Both the position numbers and the translations under genes were made by a program. The notes under the pieces are model-generated. The model saw nothing but the letters and a program-made list of their open reading frames with translations. It ran no database searches and was not told the DNA's origin. Positions 25,930-35,078 of a stretch of 64,000 bases of DNA are shown piece after piece. This stretch comes from Phenylobacterium sp. (GTDB taxonomy: Bacteria; Pseudomonadota; Alphaproteobacteria; Caulobacterales; Caulobacteraceae), in contig NZ_JAUYAW010000046.1 of NCBI RefSeq assembly GCF_030693405.1, positions 45,067-109,066 of the forward strand, written 5' to 3'. Numbering within the stretch: the stretch's first letter is position 1; each line of letters begins with the position of its first letter.

Positions 25930-27759
25930 TTGCAGACCCGTCGTCAGATGCTCTTCACCGCCGCCGGCGCCCTGGCCCTGGCCGGAGGGGCCGGCCGCGC
26001 TTCCGGCGCCTTCGCCCAGGCCGCCACCTCGGCGGGCGACCGCCTCGATACCCTGCTGGAGTCCTTCTACCAGTCGGCCCTGGATGATGTGCCCGAGCTG
26101 GTCACCCGGCTTGGTCTGGACTCCGGCCCCAGGGCCGGCGCCAAGCGCCAGCTGAGCCCCGCCTCCATCGCCGCCCTGGACGCCGAGCGGGCCAAAACCA
26201 CCGACCAGCTGGCCCGCCTGCTGGCCCTGCCCAGGGCTGAGCTTTCGGGGATGGACGCCATCAACTACGACGCCGTGAAGTTCTCCCTGGAGACCGATCA
26301 CGCGGCCAACCGCCAGTTCGTCTATGGCGAGGAAGGGGCCGGCCAGCCCTATGTGATTTCCCAACTGTCGGGCGCCTACCAGTATGTGCCGGACTTCCTC
26401 GGGTCACAGCACGTCATCGAGACCAAGGCCGACGCTGACGCCTATCTGGCCCGTCTGGAGGCCTTCGCCACGGTGATGGACCAGGAGATCGAGCGGGTGC
26501 GCCGTGACGTGGACCTGGGCGTCATTCCTCCGGACTTCGTGATCGAGCGCGCCCTGACCCAGATGAACGGCCTGCGGACCGACCCGGCCGCCTCGCCGCT
26601 GGTGACGTCGGTGGCCGAGCGCGCCACGGCCAAGGGGATCGCCGGCGACTATGCGAGCCAGGCCTCGGCCATCTACACCGACAAGGTGCTGCCGGCCCTG
26701 GAGCGGCAGATCGCCCTGATGGGAGAGCTGGCCCCCCGGGCGGTCCATGACGCCGGCGTCTGGCGTCTGCCCGACGGCGAGGCCTATTACGAGCACGCCT
26801 TGCGCGGCTCGACCACGACCTCGCTCACCGCCGAGGAGGTCCACCAGATGGGCCTGGAGCAGGCGCGCCAGCTGTCGGCCCGGGCCGACGTCATCCTCAA
26901 GGCTGAGGGCTATACGCAAGGCTCGGTGGGCGAACGGATCGCGGCCTTGTTCAAGGAACCGAAGCACCACTTCCCCGACACCGACGCCGGCAAGGAGGAG
27001 TTGATCGAGTCCCTCAACGCCATGACCGAGGCCATGTACAAGCGGCTGCCGGAGTATTTCGGGACCCTGCCGAAGGCGCCGGTCGAGGTCCGCCGGGTGC
27101 CGAAGTTCATCGAGGCCGGGGCGCCAGGCGGCTATTACAACCAGCCGACCCTGGACGGATCGCGGCCCGGCATCTTCTGGATCAACCTGCGGGACTCCAC
27201 GGAGAACCCCACCTGGACCCTGCCGACCCTCACCTATCATGAAGCCGCGCCTGGCCATCACATGCAGCTGGCCCTGCAGCAGGAGGCCGACCTGCCGATG
27301 ATCCGGCGGGCGACCTTCCTGTCGGCCTATGGCGAAGGCTGGGCCCTCTATGCCGAGGAACTGGCCAAGGAGATGGGGGTCTATGAAGACAACCCGCTGG
27401 GCGAGGTGGGCTATCTGCAGGCCGCCCTGTTCCGGGCCGCCCGCCTGGTGGTCGACACCGGCATACACGCCAAGCGCTGGAGCCGCGAACAGGCCATCGA
27501 GACCATGACCAGCATCGATGGCAGTCCCACCAGCTCTGCGGCCACCGAGATCGAGCGCTACAGCGTCTGGCCGGGCCAGGCATGCAGCTACATGGTCGGC
27601 AAACTCACCTGGCTGCGCCTTCGGGCGAAGGCCCAGACGGCGCTGGGCGACCGCTTCGCCCTGCCCGCCTTCCATGACGCGACCCTGTTGTCAGGGGCCA
27701 TGCCGCTCACCGTTCTGGAAAGCGTCGTGGACCGGCACATCGCCGCCCGCCGGGCCTAA
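25930..27759 (+). CDS. DUF885 metallo-hydrolase with Tat-type leader
   Basis: A 609-residue protein of the DUF885 family, which resembles zinc peptidases. The zinc motif is LTYHEAAPGHHMQLAL near residues 436-451. Other conserved segments are AYGEGWALYAEEL and GQACSYMVGKLTWLRLR. The leader QTRRQMLFTAAGALALAGGAG has a twin arginine and a hydrophobic core, so Tat export is likely. The start is TTG 25930, chosen because AGGAG lies 7 bases upstream; ATG 25948 would lose the arginine pair. It probably degrades peptides in the periplasm. Confidence 0.9.
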   Translation: MQTRRQMLFTAAGALALAGGAGRASGAFAQAATSAGDRLDTLLESFYQSALDDVPELVTRLGLDSGPRAGAKRQLSPASIAALDAERAKTTDQLARLLALPRAELSGMDAINYDAVKFSLETDHAANRQFVYGEEGAGQPYVISQLSGAYQYVPDFLGSQHVIETKADADAYLARLEAFATVMDQEIERVRRDVDLGVIPPDFVIERALTQMNGLRTDPAASPLVTSVAERATAKGIAGDYASQASAIYTDKVLPALERQIALMGELAPRAVHDAGVWRLPDGEAYYEHALRGSTTTSLTAEEVHQMGLEQARQLSARADVILKAEGYTQGSVGERIAALFKEPKHHFPDTDAGKEELIESLNAMTEAMYKRLPEYFGTLPKAPVEVRRVPKFIEAGAPGGYYNQPTLDGSRPGIFWINLRDSTENPTWTLPTLTYHEAAPGHHMQLALQQEADLPMIRRATFLSAYGEGWALYAEELAKEMGVYEDNPLGEVGYLQAALFRAARLVVDTGIHAKRWSREQAIETMTSIDGSPTSSAATEIERYSVWPGQACSYMVGKLTWLRLRAKAQTALGDRFALPAFHDATLLSGAMPLTVLESVVDRHIAARRA

Positions 27760-27765
27760 AGCGGC

Positions 27766-28248
27766 TCAGTCCTCTGTCGCCCGGCGCAGCAGGTCCAGCG
27801 CCGCGGCGGCGAAGGCCTCCATATTGGCCGCCCGGTCATCGGAGCCGGTGCGCAGGGTGGTGACCAGCTCGACGGGGCCAGACAGGGCGATGCAGGTGTG
27901 GCCGGCCGGGTCGCCATAGCCATTGCCCGTGGGCCCGGCCGCGCCGGTCTCCGACAGCCCCCAGTCGGCGCCGAACCGCTCGCGCACCGTGCGCGCCAGC
28001 AGAAGCGCATAGGGCTCGGACGCCGAGCGCATGCCGGCGACGGCCTCGCGGGGGATTTCCAGCAGGCTCATGCGGGCCTTGCCCGTATAGACCACCGCGC
28101 CGCCCAGATAGTAGGCCGAGGCGCCGGGCACGGCGAGCAGGGCCGCCGAGATCAGGCCGCCGGACGAGCTTTCGGCCACAGCCACCTTCTGCCCGCGGGC
28201 CTTCAGGGCCTCGCCCACCTGCGCCGCCAGTTCCGCCAGATCGCTCAT
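27766..28248 (-). CDS. pncC: CinA C-terminal domain amidohydrolase (PncC-type)
   Basis: Predicted nicotinamide-nucleotide amidase, which converts NMN to nicotinic acid mononucleotide in the pyridine cycle. The 160-residue protein is the stand-alone CinA C-terminal domain, without the N-terminal MoCF part. The active-site motif VAESSSGGLISAALLAVPGAS is seen with Ser in place of the more common Thr at the SxTGG position. GLSETGAAGPTGNGYGDPAG is the second conserved loop. It is convergent with the DUF885 gene, whose stop is 6 bases away. Confidence 0.88.
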   Translation of the reverse strand: MSDLAELAAQVGEALKARGQKVAVAESSSGGLISAALLAVPGASAYYLGGAVVYTGKARMSLLEIPREAVAGMRSASEPYALLLARTVRERFGADWGLSETGAAGPTGNGYGDPAGHTCIALSGPVELVTTLRTGSDDRAANMEAFAAAALDLLRRATED

Positions 28249-28376
28249 GCCTGTTTCACTCCCGTTTCTGGGCCCAGCCTAGCAGGCCAGAACAACGAAC
28301 GTCTTGGCCGGCGGCGCTCTGCGGCCCATGATGGCGCCAATTAAAAGCGCCGCGATTTTCGGGAGGATTATTTCGT

Positions 28377-29612
28377 ATGGACGCCCAATCACAATGGACC
28401 GGCCTGGACGCCACGCGTCTGGAGCGCATCGCCGACCACCTGCAACGCAACTATATCGAGCCGCAGAAGATCGCCGGCTGCCAGGTGCAGGTCGCCCGCC
28501 ACGGCCACATCGCCTATGAAAAGGCGTTCGGCTCCATGGATCTGGAGCGGAACAAGCCGATGCGGGACGACGCCATCTTCCGCATCTACTCCATGACCAA
28601 GCCGATCACCTCGGTGGCGCTCATGACCCTGTACGAAAAGGGCTATTTCCAGCTCACCGACCCGATCAGCCGGTTCGTGCCGTCGTGGCGCAACCACCGG
28701 GTCTGGGTGTCGGGCGAGGGTGACAACATGGTCACCGAGGCGCCCCACCGGCCAGTGAACTTCCGCGACGTGCTGACCCATACAGGCGGCTTCACCTATG
28801 GCGGCGGCCTGCCGGGCGTGGGCGAGCAGCATCCGGTGGACCGGATCTACCGCGGCCTGAAGGTGCGATCCGTCGGCGGCGCCGACTCCATGCACGAGTT
28901 CATGGACAAGCTCGCCCAGGTGCCCCTGCTCTATCAGCCGGGCACGCGCTGGATGTATTCGCTTTCCACCGACATCTGCGGCGCGCTGGTGGAGATCATC
29001 TCCGGCAAGCCCTTCGACCAGTACCTCAAGGAAGAGATCTTCGAGCCCCTGGGCATGGTCGACACCGCCTTCCACGTGACGCCCGACAAGGTGGAGCGGT
29101 TCTGCGCCAATTATCAGCGCGGCCCCGACAAGAAGCTGAAGCTGATCGACGATCCGGGCGGCGACAGCCAGTTCGTCCGCGAGCCCGGCTTCAAGTCCGG
29201 CGGCGGCGGCCTGACCGGTACGGTGGCCGACTATGGCCGCTTCACCGAGATGCTGCGCCGGGGCGGTGAACTGGACGGCCATCGCATCCTGGGTCCCCGC
29301 ACCCTGGAAATGATGCACCTGAACCACCTGCCCGGCGGCCAGGACCTGACCCAGCTGGCCATCGGGGCCTTCTCCGAGACCGCCAACGAAGGTGTGGGCT
29401 TTGGCCTCGGCTTCGCGTCGACCATGGGCCAGGTGGAGACCGCCTCCCTTGGCGTGGGCGACTACTACTGGGGCGGCGCGGCCTCGACCATCTTCTGGGT
29501 CGATCCCGAGGAAGACCTGACGCTCGTCTTCATGACCCAGCTGATGCCGTCCGGCACCTTCAACTTCCGCGGCCAGCTCAAGGCTCTGATCTACTCGGCC
29601 ATCGTCGACTGA
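28377..29612 (+). CDS. Serine hydrolase, class C beta-lactamase-like / esterase
   Basis: A 411-residue penicillin-binding-protein-fold hydrolase without signal peptide, hence probably a cytoplasmic esterase or peptidase and not a resistance enzyme. The nucleophile motif SMTK is in FRIYSMTKPITSVALM (about residue 73). The tyrosine motif is WMYSLSTDICG, and THTGGFTYGG lies between them. Such proteins often cleave short-chain esters or D-amino-acid peptides. It has a good ribosome binding site (GGGAGGA, 28361-28367) and stands alone. Confidence 0.88.
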   Translation: MDAQSQWTGLDATRLERIADHLQRNYIEPQKIAGCQVQVARHGHIAYEKAFGSMDLERNKPMRDDAIFRIYSMTKPITSVALMTLYEKGYFQLTDPISRFVPSWRNHRVWVSGEGDNMVTEAPHRPVNFRDVLTHTGGFTYGGGLPGVGEQHPVDRIYRGLKVRSVGGADSMHEFMDKLAQVPLLYQPGTRWMYSLSTDICGALVEIISGKPFDQYLKEEIFEPLGMVDTAFHVTPDKVERFCANYQRGPDKKLKLIDDPGGDSQFVREPGFKSGGGGLTGTVADYGRFTEMLRRGGELDGHRILGPRTLEMMHLNHLPGGQDLTQLAIGAFSETANEGVGFGLGFASTMGQVETASLGVGDYYWGGAASTIFWVDPEEDLTLVFMTQLMPSGTFNFRGQLKALIYSAIVD

Positions 29613-29622
29613 GGCCAAGGCC

Positions 29623-29648
29623 GGCCCGGGCGTTCATACGTCCGGGCC
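29623..29648. terminator. Convergent stem-loop between serine hydrolase and LLM oxidoreductase
   Basis: GGCCCGGGCG and CGTCCGGGCC pair over 10 bp with one G-T wobble around the loop TTCATA. It lies in the 57-base gap between two convergent genes, so it may end transcription from both sides, although no T-rich run follows on the plus strand. Confidence 0.5.
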
Positions 29649-29669
29649 TCGCCCTCGATTGACCGAGCC

Positions 29670-30665
29670 CTAGGCCGCGGCCGCCAGGGCGTCGCGGACC
29701 TCGCTCACGATCTCCAGGGAGCGGACGCGCTTGGCCTGGTCGAAGATCTGGGCGGTGACGATGATCTCGTCAGGGCCATGGTCGGCCACGAACCGCGCGA
29801 GGCCGGCGCGCACGGTCTCTGGGCCGCCGACCACCGCCTTGGAGAGCGGCGAGCCCGGCGCCACCGTGCCCGCCAGCGCGCCGTCCGCATCTTCGATCGG
29901 CGGCGGCAGCGGTCCAGGCTGGCCCCGGTGCAGGTTCACGAAGGCCTGCTGCAGGGAGGTGAACAGGTACTTCGCCTCGGCGTCGGTCTCGGCCGCCACC
30001 AGGTTCAGCGCCAACATCAGGCGCGGCTGGTCGCCCGGCCGGGCGGGGTTGAACTGCTGGCGATAGATCTGGGCGGCCTGGTCCATCATGGCCGGCGCGA
30101 AGTGGGAGGCGAACGCATAGGGCAGGCCCAGCGCCGCGGCCAGCTGGGCGCCATAGAGGCTCGAGCCCAGCACCCAGACCGGCACCTTGGACCCGACGCC
30201 GGGCACGGCGCGCACCGTCTGGCCCGGCTGTGCGTCGTCCAGCAGAGCCATCAGCTCCATCACATCCTGCGGGAACTGGTCGACGCCGCCCGCCAGATTG
30301 CGCCGCAGGGCCCGGGCGGTGACTTGGTCCGTCCCCGGCGCCCGGCCGACGCCCAGGTCGATGCGCCCCGGATAGAGGGCGTCGAGCGTGCCGAACTGTT
30401 CGGCGATGATCAGCGGCGCATGATTGGGCAGCATGACGCCGCCGGCTCCCAGCCGGATGGTCGAGGTCCCCTCCCCCACATAGGCGAGCGCCACGGCGGT
30501 GGCCGCGCTGGCGATGCCGGTCATGTTGTGGTGTTCGGCCATCCAGTAGCGGGCGAAGCCCAGCCGCTCGGCGGCCTGAGCCAGGTTGCGGCTGTCGCGC
30601 AGCGACTGACCAGGGCTGCCACCCTGCACGATGGGCGAAAGGTCGAGAACTGAAAGCGGGATCAT
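29670..30665 (-). CDS. LLM-class flavin-dependent oxidoreductase
   Basis: A luciferase-like monooxygenase of 331 residues that would use reduced FMN and O2; its substrate is unknown. The group is recognised from [16 protein letters not shown] at the N terminus, [17 protein letters not shown] and [20 protein letters not shown]. The C-terminal segment [12 protein letters not shown] is also typical. The MsnO8/YtmO-type subfamily has this N terminus. The ATG at 30665 fits the family; the frame is open to 30728. It is divergent from the methyltransferase gene at 30779. Confidence 0.88.
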   Translation of the reverse strand: MIPLSVLDLSPIVQGGSPGQSLRDSRNLAQAAERLGFARYWMAEHHNMTGIASAATAVALAYVGEGTSTIRLGAGGVMLPNHAPLIIAEQFGTLDALYPGRIDLGVGRAPGTDQVTARALRRNLAGGVDQFPQDVMELMALLDDAQPGQTVRAVPGVGSKVPVWVLGSSLYGAQLAAALGLPYAFASHFAPAMMDQAAQIYRQQFNPARPGDQPRLMLALNLVAAETDAEAKYLFTSLQQAFVNLHRGQPGPLPPPIEDADGALAGTVAPGSPLSKAVVGGPETVRAGLARFVADHGPDEIIVTAQIFDQAKRVRSLEIVSEVRDALAAAA

Positions 30666-30754
30666 GGAGAGGGATATAGGGGGCGGGTGGCGGAAATGCT
30701 CGCCGCGAAGCGCCCTCGCCATTGGCAAATCCGCCCGATCACGCTACTTATAAA

Positions 30755-30766
30755 GTATCATGATAC
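30755..30766. promoter_or_regulatory. Perfect palindrome before the methyltransferase gene
   Basis: GTATCATGATAC is a 12-base perfect palindrome centred about 18 bases before the ATG at 30779, next to an AT-rich TATAAA segment. It also lies in the divergent gap with the LLM oxidoreductase gene, so a repressor bound here could control one or both genes. The regulator is not identified. Confidence 0.45.
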
Positions 30767-30778
30767 GGGAGCGTCGGA

Positions 30779-31558
30779 ATGCGCGAGTTTGAGAACCCCG
30801 ACCACTGGAACACGGCGGCGCGACACTACGAACAGACCGCCCACCCCTTCACGGCGCAGTACGCCCAGGCTGCGCTGGACATGGTCGCCCTGTCGCCCGA
30901 CGCCCGTGTTCTGGATGTGGCGGCGGGAACCGGCGCCTTGGCCCTGGCGGCGGCGCGGGCCGGCGCACAGGTCCTGGCGACTGACTTTTCGCCCGGCATG
31001 GTCGCCCGCATCACCGCTCAAGGCCTGCCAAATGTTGAGGCCAGGGTCATGGACGGCCAGGCGTTGACGCTGCCGGACGGCGGGTTCGACGCGGTCTTCT
31101 CGATCTTTGGCGTGATCATGTTTCCGGACTGGCGAAAGGGCCTTTCCGAGATGGCGCGGGTCACCCGCCCGGGCGGATACGGCGTCGTCGCCACCTGGCG
31201 CGACAGCGGCGCGGCCACCTTCCTGCTGCTCAGCCAGGTGCGCCGGACCCTGTTTCCCGAGCGCGAGTCGATGAGCATGCCGGCGGCGGTGGCGGCCTTG
31301 AGCGAACCGGAGGCCTTCGCGCGGGAAATGACCGCCGCCGGCTTCACCGAACCAAAGATCCAGCCCGTGACCTTCGACTTCGAGCTGGATGTCGCAGCCC
31401 TAGATGAGCCCGACACCCTCTTTGGCATGTCGCCGGACTGGACCAGCCTCGATGACCTGGAGAAACAGGCCGTGGTCGCCCAGGTGCGCCGGATGGCGGG
31501 CGACCGGGTGATCCTCCCGATTCCGTCGACGGCCCTGATCGGTGTGGCGAGGCGCTAG
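30779..31558 (+). CDS. Class I SAM-dependent methyltransferase
   Basis: A 259-residue UbiE/Methyltransf_11-type enzyme with unknown acceptor. The SAM-binding loop VLDVAAGTGALALAAARAG lies at about residues 44-62, followed by the acidic LATDFSPGMV motif. GFDAVFSIFGVIMFPDW is motif II and VTRPGGYGVVATW motif III. Its C-terminal cap is variable. It is convergent with the Rrf2 regulator gene and overlaps it by 4 bases. A palindrome immediately before the start suggests repression by a small-molecule-responsive regulator. Confidence 0.88.
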   Translation: MREFENPDHWNTAARHYEQTAHPFTAQYAQAALDMVALSPDARVLDVAAGTGALALAAARAGAQVLATDFSPGMVARITAQGLPNVEARVMDGQALTLPDGGFDAVFSIFGVIMFPDWRKGLSEMARVTRPGGYGVVATWRDSGAATFLLLSQVRRTLFPERESMSMPAAVAALSEPEAFAREMTAAGFTEPKIQPVTFDFELDVAALDEPDTLFGMSPDWTSLDDLEKQAVVAQVRRMAGDRVILPIPSTALIGVARR

Positions 31559-32001
31559 GCCTCCCGCCCCTTCACCACCGCCGCGAACCTCGCGTCGAAG
31601 TCCCGGGCGATGTCAGCGAGCGTCACCTCGCCGAAGCGGGCGATGACCAGGGCCTCGGCGGCTGAGAGGGTGTCTGCGACGGCGGCGTTGACGGCCTGTT
31701 CCACAAGACAGCTTGGGGCGTCGTCGGCCAGGCCGATGGCGAACAGGCGCGGGTCGCCTAGCGCCCGGTAGATGTCCAGCAGGGTGATCTCGCTCAAGTC
31801 CCGACTGAGCGCCCATCCGCCGCCATGGCCCTTTTCGGAGCGCACAAGGCCCTGATCCCGCAGGCCGGCCATGGTGCGTCGGACCACCACCGCATTGGTG
31901 CTGAGCATCTGCGCCAGGTGCTCGGACGTCAGGGCGCCGTCGTGCCGGTCCATATGGATCAGGGCGTGCAACATGCGTGAGAGGCGGCTGTCGGTTCGCA
32001 T
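31555..32001 (-). CDS. Rrf2-family transcriptional regulator
   Basis: A 148-residue winged-helix regulator. The N terminus MRTDSRLSRMLHALIHM, the recognition helix STNAVVVRRTMAGL and the wing SEKGHGGGWALSRD are typical Rrf2. Unlike IscR or NsrR it lacks the three-cysteine cluster site; the only cysteine is C98 in APSCLVEQAV, in the position used by single-cysteine, thiol-sensing members such as YwnA-type proteins. It is divergent from a flavoprotein with a CPYC motif and likely controls that gene and its own. Confidence 0.9.
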   Translation of the reverse strand: MRTDSRLSRMLHALIHMDRHDGALTSEHLAQMLSTNAVVVRRTMAGLRDQGLVRSEKGHGGGWALSRDLSEITLLDIYRALGDPRLFAIGLADDAPSCLVEQAVNAAVADTLSAAEALVIARFGEVTLADIARDFDARFAAVVKGREA

Positions 32002-32098
32002 GGGCAGGTCTCCGGCTGAGCCGCCAACATAGAGGACAAATCTCGACGCAACAGGAGTTGCATGACGACACACCCATCCCCATCATGTAACTTCTGAA

Positions 32099-32117
32099 GC
32101 ATCGTGATGTGCGATGC
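32099..32117. promoter_or_regulatory. Inverted repeat between Rrf2 gene and flavoprotein gene
   Basis: GCATCG-N7-CGATGC lies 21 bases before the flavoprotein ATG (32138) and 98 bases before the Rrf2 start. An Rrf2 dimer operator is expected in this place. The adjacent segment CATGTAACTTCTG (about 32084-32096) could be part of the promoter. Confidence 0.45.
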
Positions 32118-32137
32118 GCGCAAGAGAGAGTGCTTCC

Positions 32138-33031
32138 ATGTCCTATGATGTGATCATCGTCGGCGGCGGCTTCGCCGGCATGTCGGCGGCCCTGCAGCTG
32201 GCGCGGGCCCGGCGGCCGATCCTGGTGGTGGACGCGGGCCAGCCCCGCAACCGCTTCGCCGCGGCCTCTCACGGCTTCCTCGGCCAGGACGGCGCCGCGC
32301 CAGCCGCCATCATGCGCGAGGCCCTGCGCCAGCTCAGCGCCTATTCCACGGTGGACTTCGTCCATGGCCGGGCGGCTTCAGCCACAGGCGAGCTCGACCG
32401 GTTCGAGGTGACCCTGGAGGACGGAGACGTCCAGACCGCCCGCCGCCTGGTCCTGGCCACTGGCGTCGCCGACACCCTGCCCGCCCTTCCGGGCCTGACC
32501 GAACGCTGGGGCCAAAGCGTCATACACTGTCCCTACTGCCACGGCTATGAGGTGCGCGACCGGCGGATCGGCGTCCTGGCCAATCATCCGATGGCCAGCC
32601 ACCAGGCCCTGATGCTGCCCGACTGGGGACCCACCACCTTCTTCACCCAGGGCGTGGTCGCGCTGGACGCCGAGCTGTCGGCAAAGCTCGCCGCCCGAGG
32701 CGTGGCGGTCGAGACGACGCCGGTCATTGAGGTGCTGGGCGAGGCGCCCGCCATCTCCGGGGTACGGCTGGCCGATGGCCGCATCACCCCGCTCGAGGCA
32801 ATCTTCACCGCCCCGAAGACCGCGCCCGCCAGCGATCTGGCCCAACAGCTTGGCTGCGCCCTGGAAGACGGCATGACCGGGCCGCATGTGAAGCTGGAGT
32901 CGGGTCAACAGACCACGGTCCCGGGCGTCTACAGCGCCGGCGACACCGCCAGCCCCATGCACAACGCCACCCTGGCGTCAGCCGCCGGCGTCATGGCCGG
33001 GATCGGCGCCCATCAGTCGCTGATCTTCTAG
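32138..33031 (+). CDS. Thioredoxin-reductase-like FAD/NAD(P)H oxidoreductase
   Basis: A 297-residue flavoprotein of the thioredoxin reductase fold. The FAD loop is VIIVGGGFAGMSAALQLARA at residues 5-24. A CPYC redox pair (C131, C134) lies in VIHCPYCHGYEVRDRR, and the FAD-closing motif GVYSAGDTASP is near residue 265. The CPYCHGYE form and the replacement of the usual GxGxxA NADPH loop by VLANHPMASHQ suggest it is not a standard TrxB and may have an altered NADPH site. It starts at ATG 32138 and is divergent from its probable Rrf2 regulator. Confidence 0.87.
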   Translation: MSYDVIIVGGGFAGMSAALQLARARRPILVVDAGQPRNRFAAASHGFLGQDGAAPAAIMREALRQLSAYSTVDFVHGRAASATGELDRFEVTLEDGDVQTARRLVLATGVADTLPALPGLTERWGQSVIHCPYCHGYEVRDRRIGVLANHPMASHQALMLPDWGPTTFFTQGVVALDAELSAKLAARGVAVETTPVIEVLGEAPAISGVRLADGRITPLEAIFTAPKTAPASDLAQQLGCALEDGMTGPHVKLESGQQTTVPGVYSAGDTASPMHNATLASAAGVMAGIGAHQSLIF

Positions 33032-33138
33032 CCAGCCAACCAGGCGCCCTGGCCAGTTGGACGGCCAGAGCGCGCCCTGCTCTCTGGACAACAGACCAAG
33101 ACCGGGGCGGTATGGCCCGACGGGAAAGGGAGACCGCC

Positions 33139-34992
33139 ATGGCCACAGACTCAGCTGGACTGAACCTTGGCCACGCCGTGGTGCTGTTGGGCGCCGCGGT
33201 CATCGCCGTGCCCCTGTTTCGCAAGCTGCAGCTAGGCTCAGTGCTGGGCTATCTGGCCGCGGGCCTGATCATCGGCCCCTTTGGCCTGGCCCTGATCTCT
33301 GAACCTGAGACCATCCTGCACGTGGCCGAGCTCGGTGTGGTGATGTTCCTGTTCATCATCGGCCTGGAGATGCGGCCGGCCAAGTTGTGGAACCTGCGGC
33401 GGGAAATCTTCGGCCTGGGCGCCCTGCAAGTCGTGGTCTGCGCAGCCTTGCTGTCGGGCATCGGCGTGCTGGCGGGCCTGCCGCCGGCCGCCGCCGTGAT
33501 CGGGGCCAGCGGCTTTGTGCTCTCCTCCACCGCCGTCATCATGAAGATGCTGGACGAGCGCGGCCAGACCGCCACGCCGGCCGGCCAGCGGGCGGTCTCC
33601 ATCCTGCTGCTGGAAGACCTGGCGGTCGTGCCGCTGCTGGCCATGGTGGCGGTGCTGGCCTCCATGTCGGGCCAGACAGACGAGGTCGCGCGCCCCGTCT
33701 GGCTGTCGATCCTTTTGGCCATCGGCTCCCTGGCGGTCCTGCTGGCGGCGGGCAAGTGGCTGCTCAATCCCTTCTTCCGCCTGCTGGCCCGGGCCGGCGC
33801 CCGGGAGATCCTGACAGCGGCGGCCCTGCTGGTGGTTCTCGGTTCGGCGCTCTTCCTGGACTGGGGCGGCCTGTCCATGGCCATGGGCGCCTTCATGGCC
33901 GGCGTGCTCCTGTCGGAGTCCACCTTCCGCCATCAGCTGGAGGCCGATATCGAGCCCTTCCGCGGCATCCTGCTGGGCCTGTTCTTCATCAGTGTCGGCA
34001 TGTCCCTGAACCTGGCCGTCGTGGCGACCTCCTGGGCGGTGATCGCCGGGGGTGTGGTGGTCTTCATGGCGGTGAAGGCCGTCGGCATCTACGGGGTAGC
34101 ACGGCTGTTCAAGGCCAGCCCCCGCGAGGCCGTCCAGCGGGCGGCCCTGTTCGCCCAAGGGGGTGAATTCGCCTTCGTCCTCTATGCCGCGGCCCTGTCG
34201 GGGGGGGTGATCGATGCGCGGACCAGCGCTATAATGACCGCCATCGTCATCCTCTCCATGGCGCTGACCCCCCTGGTGATCATTGCGCTGGACCGCCTGA
34301 CGCCGGCGCTGAGGCTGTCGATGGATGGGGTCGAAGAGGCCAATGGCCTGCAGGGCCAGGTCCTGCTGATCGGCTTTGGTCGCTTCAGCCAGCTGGTCAG
34401 CCAGCCCCTCCTGGCCCGCGGCTTCGAGATCTCGCTGATCGAGAATGACGTGGAAATGATCCAGGCCGCAGCCAATTTCGGCTTCAAGGTCTATTACGGC
34501 GACGGCGCGCGCCTCGACGTGCTGCGGGCCTCCGGCGCCGAAACGGCCGAGGCGATCATGGTCGGCGTCGACAAGCCCGAGGTGGCCGACCACATCGTCG
34601 AGCTGGTGAAGGCCGAGTTTCCCCACGCCAAGCTGTTCGTGCGGGCCTATGACCGCGGCCACTCCATGCGCCTGACCCAGGCGGGCGTCGATTTCCAGAT
34701 CCGAGAGACCTTTGAATCGGCCATCGCCATGGGGGAACGCCTGCTGGTCGATCTCGGCGTCGAGCCCGAAGACGCCGCCGAGACCCTGGCCGAGGTCCGC
34801 CGCCGGGATGAGGAACGGTTCGAGGCGCAGCTGGTGGGCGGCATCGAGGCCGGCCGCAGCCTGATGCGCGGCAATATGGTGACCCCGCAGCCGACGCCCT
34901 TTTCCAAGCCCAAGGGCCAGGCCCAGGCGATCAACCCCGAGGCCGCGCAGGTGCTGGGGGAGTCCGCCCGCAAACCTGAGCCGGCCGCCTGA
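33139..34992 (+). CDS. CPA2 monovalent cation:proton antiporter with RCK domain (KefB/KefC type)
   Basis: A 617-residue membrane protein. Residues 1-385 form about twelve helices of the Na+/H+ exchanger fold (LGSVLGYLAAGLIIGPFGLA; MFLFIIGLEMRP; FVLSSTAVIMKML). Residues 405-520 form a TrkA-N/RCK domain (VLLIGFGRFSQLVSQPLLA) that would bind nucleotide. Homologues release K+ to acidify the cytoplasm during electrophile stress. No KefF/KefG ancillary gene is adjacent. The start is set at ATG 33139, preceded by a GGGAAAGGGAGA tract. Confidence 0.92.
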   Translation: MATDSAGLNLGHAVVLLGAAVIAVPLFRKLQLGSVLGYLAAGLIIGPFGLALISEPETILHVAELGVVMFLFIIGLEMRPAKLWNLRREIFGLGALQVVVCAALLSGIGVLAGLPPAAAVIGASGFVLSSTAVIMKMLDERGQTATPAGQRAVSILLLEDLAVVPLLAMVAVLASMSGQTDEVARPVWLSILLAIGSLAVLLAAGKWLLNPFFRLLARAGAREILTAAALLVVLGSALFLDWGGLSMAMGAFMAGVLLSESTFRHQLEADIEPFRGILLGLFFISVGMSLNLAVVATSWAVIAGGVVVFMAVKAVGIYGVARLFKASPREAVQRAALFAQGGEFAFVLYAAALSGGVIDARTSAIMTAIVILSMALTPLVIIALDRLTPALRLSMDGVEEANGLQGQVLLIGFGRFSQLVSQPLLARGFEISLIENDVEMIQAAANFGFKVYYGDGARLDVLRASGAETAEAIMVGVDKPEVADHIVELVKAEFPHAKLFVRAYDRGHSMRLTQAGVDFQIRETFESAIAMGERLLVDLGVEPEDAAETLAEVRRRDEERFEAQLVGGIEAGRSLMRGNMVTPQPTPFSKPKGQAQAINPEAAQVLGESARKPEPAA

Positions 34993-35078
34993 CGCCCGCA
35001 TGCGGCCAGTGACCGTTGCGCTATGGGGACGTTAATCCTTTTTCGTCCATAAACTCTGTTGGAAGAGAGCGTAGCCCC

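Noticed and set aside
28290..28303. GAAC-AAC-GAAC near the CinA gene as an SOS box
   Set aside because: Spacing is N3, not N7.
33238..35001. 587-codon open frame on the minus strand
   Set aside because: Antisense to the KefB-type antiporter, with His/Gln/Asp-rich shadow composition.
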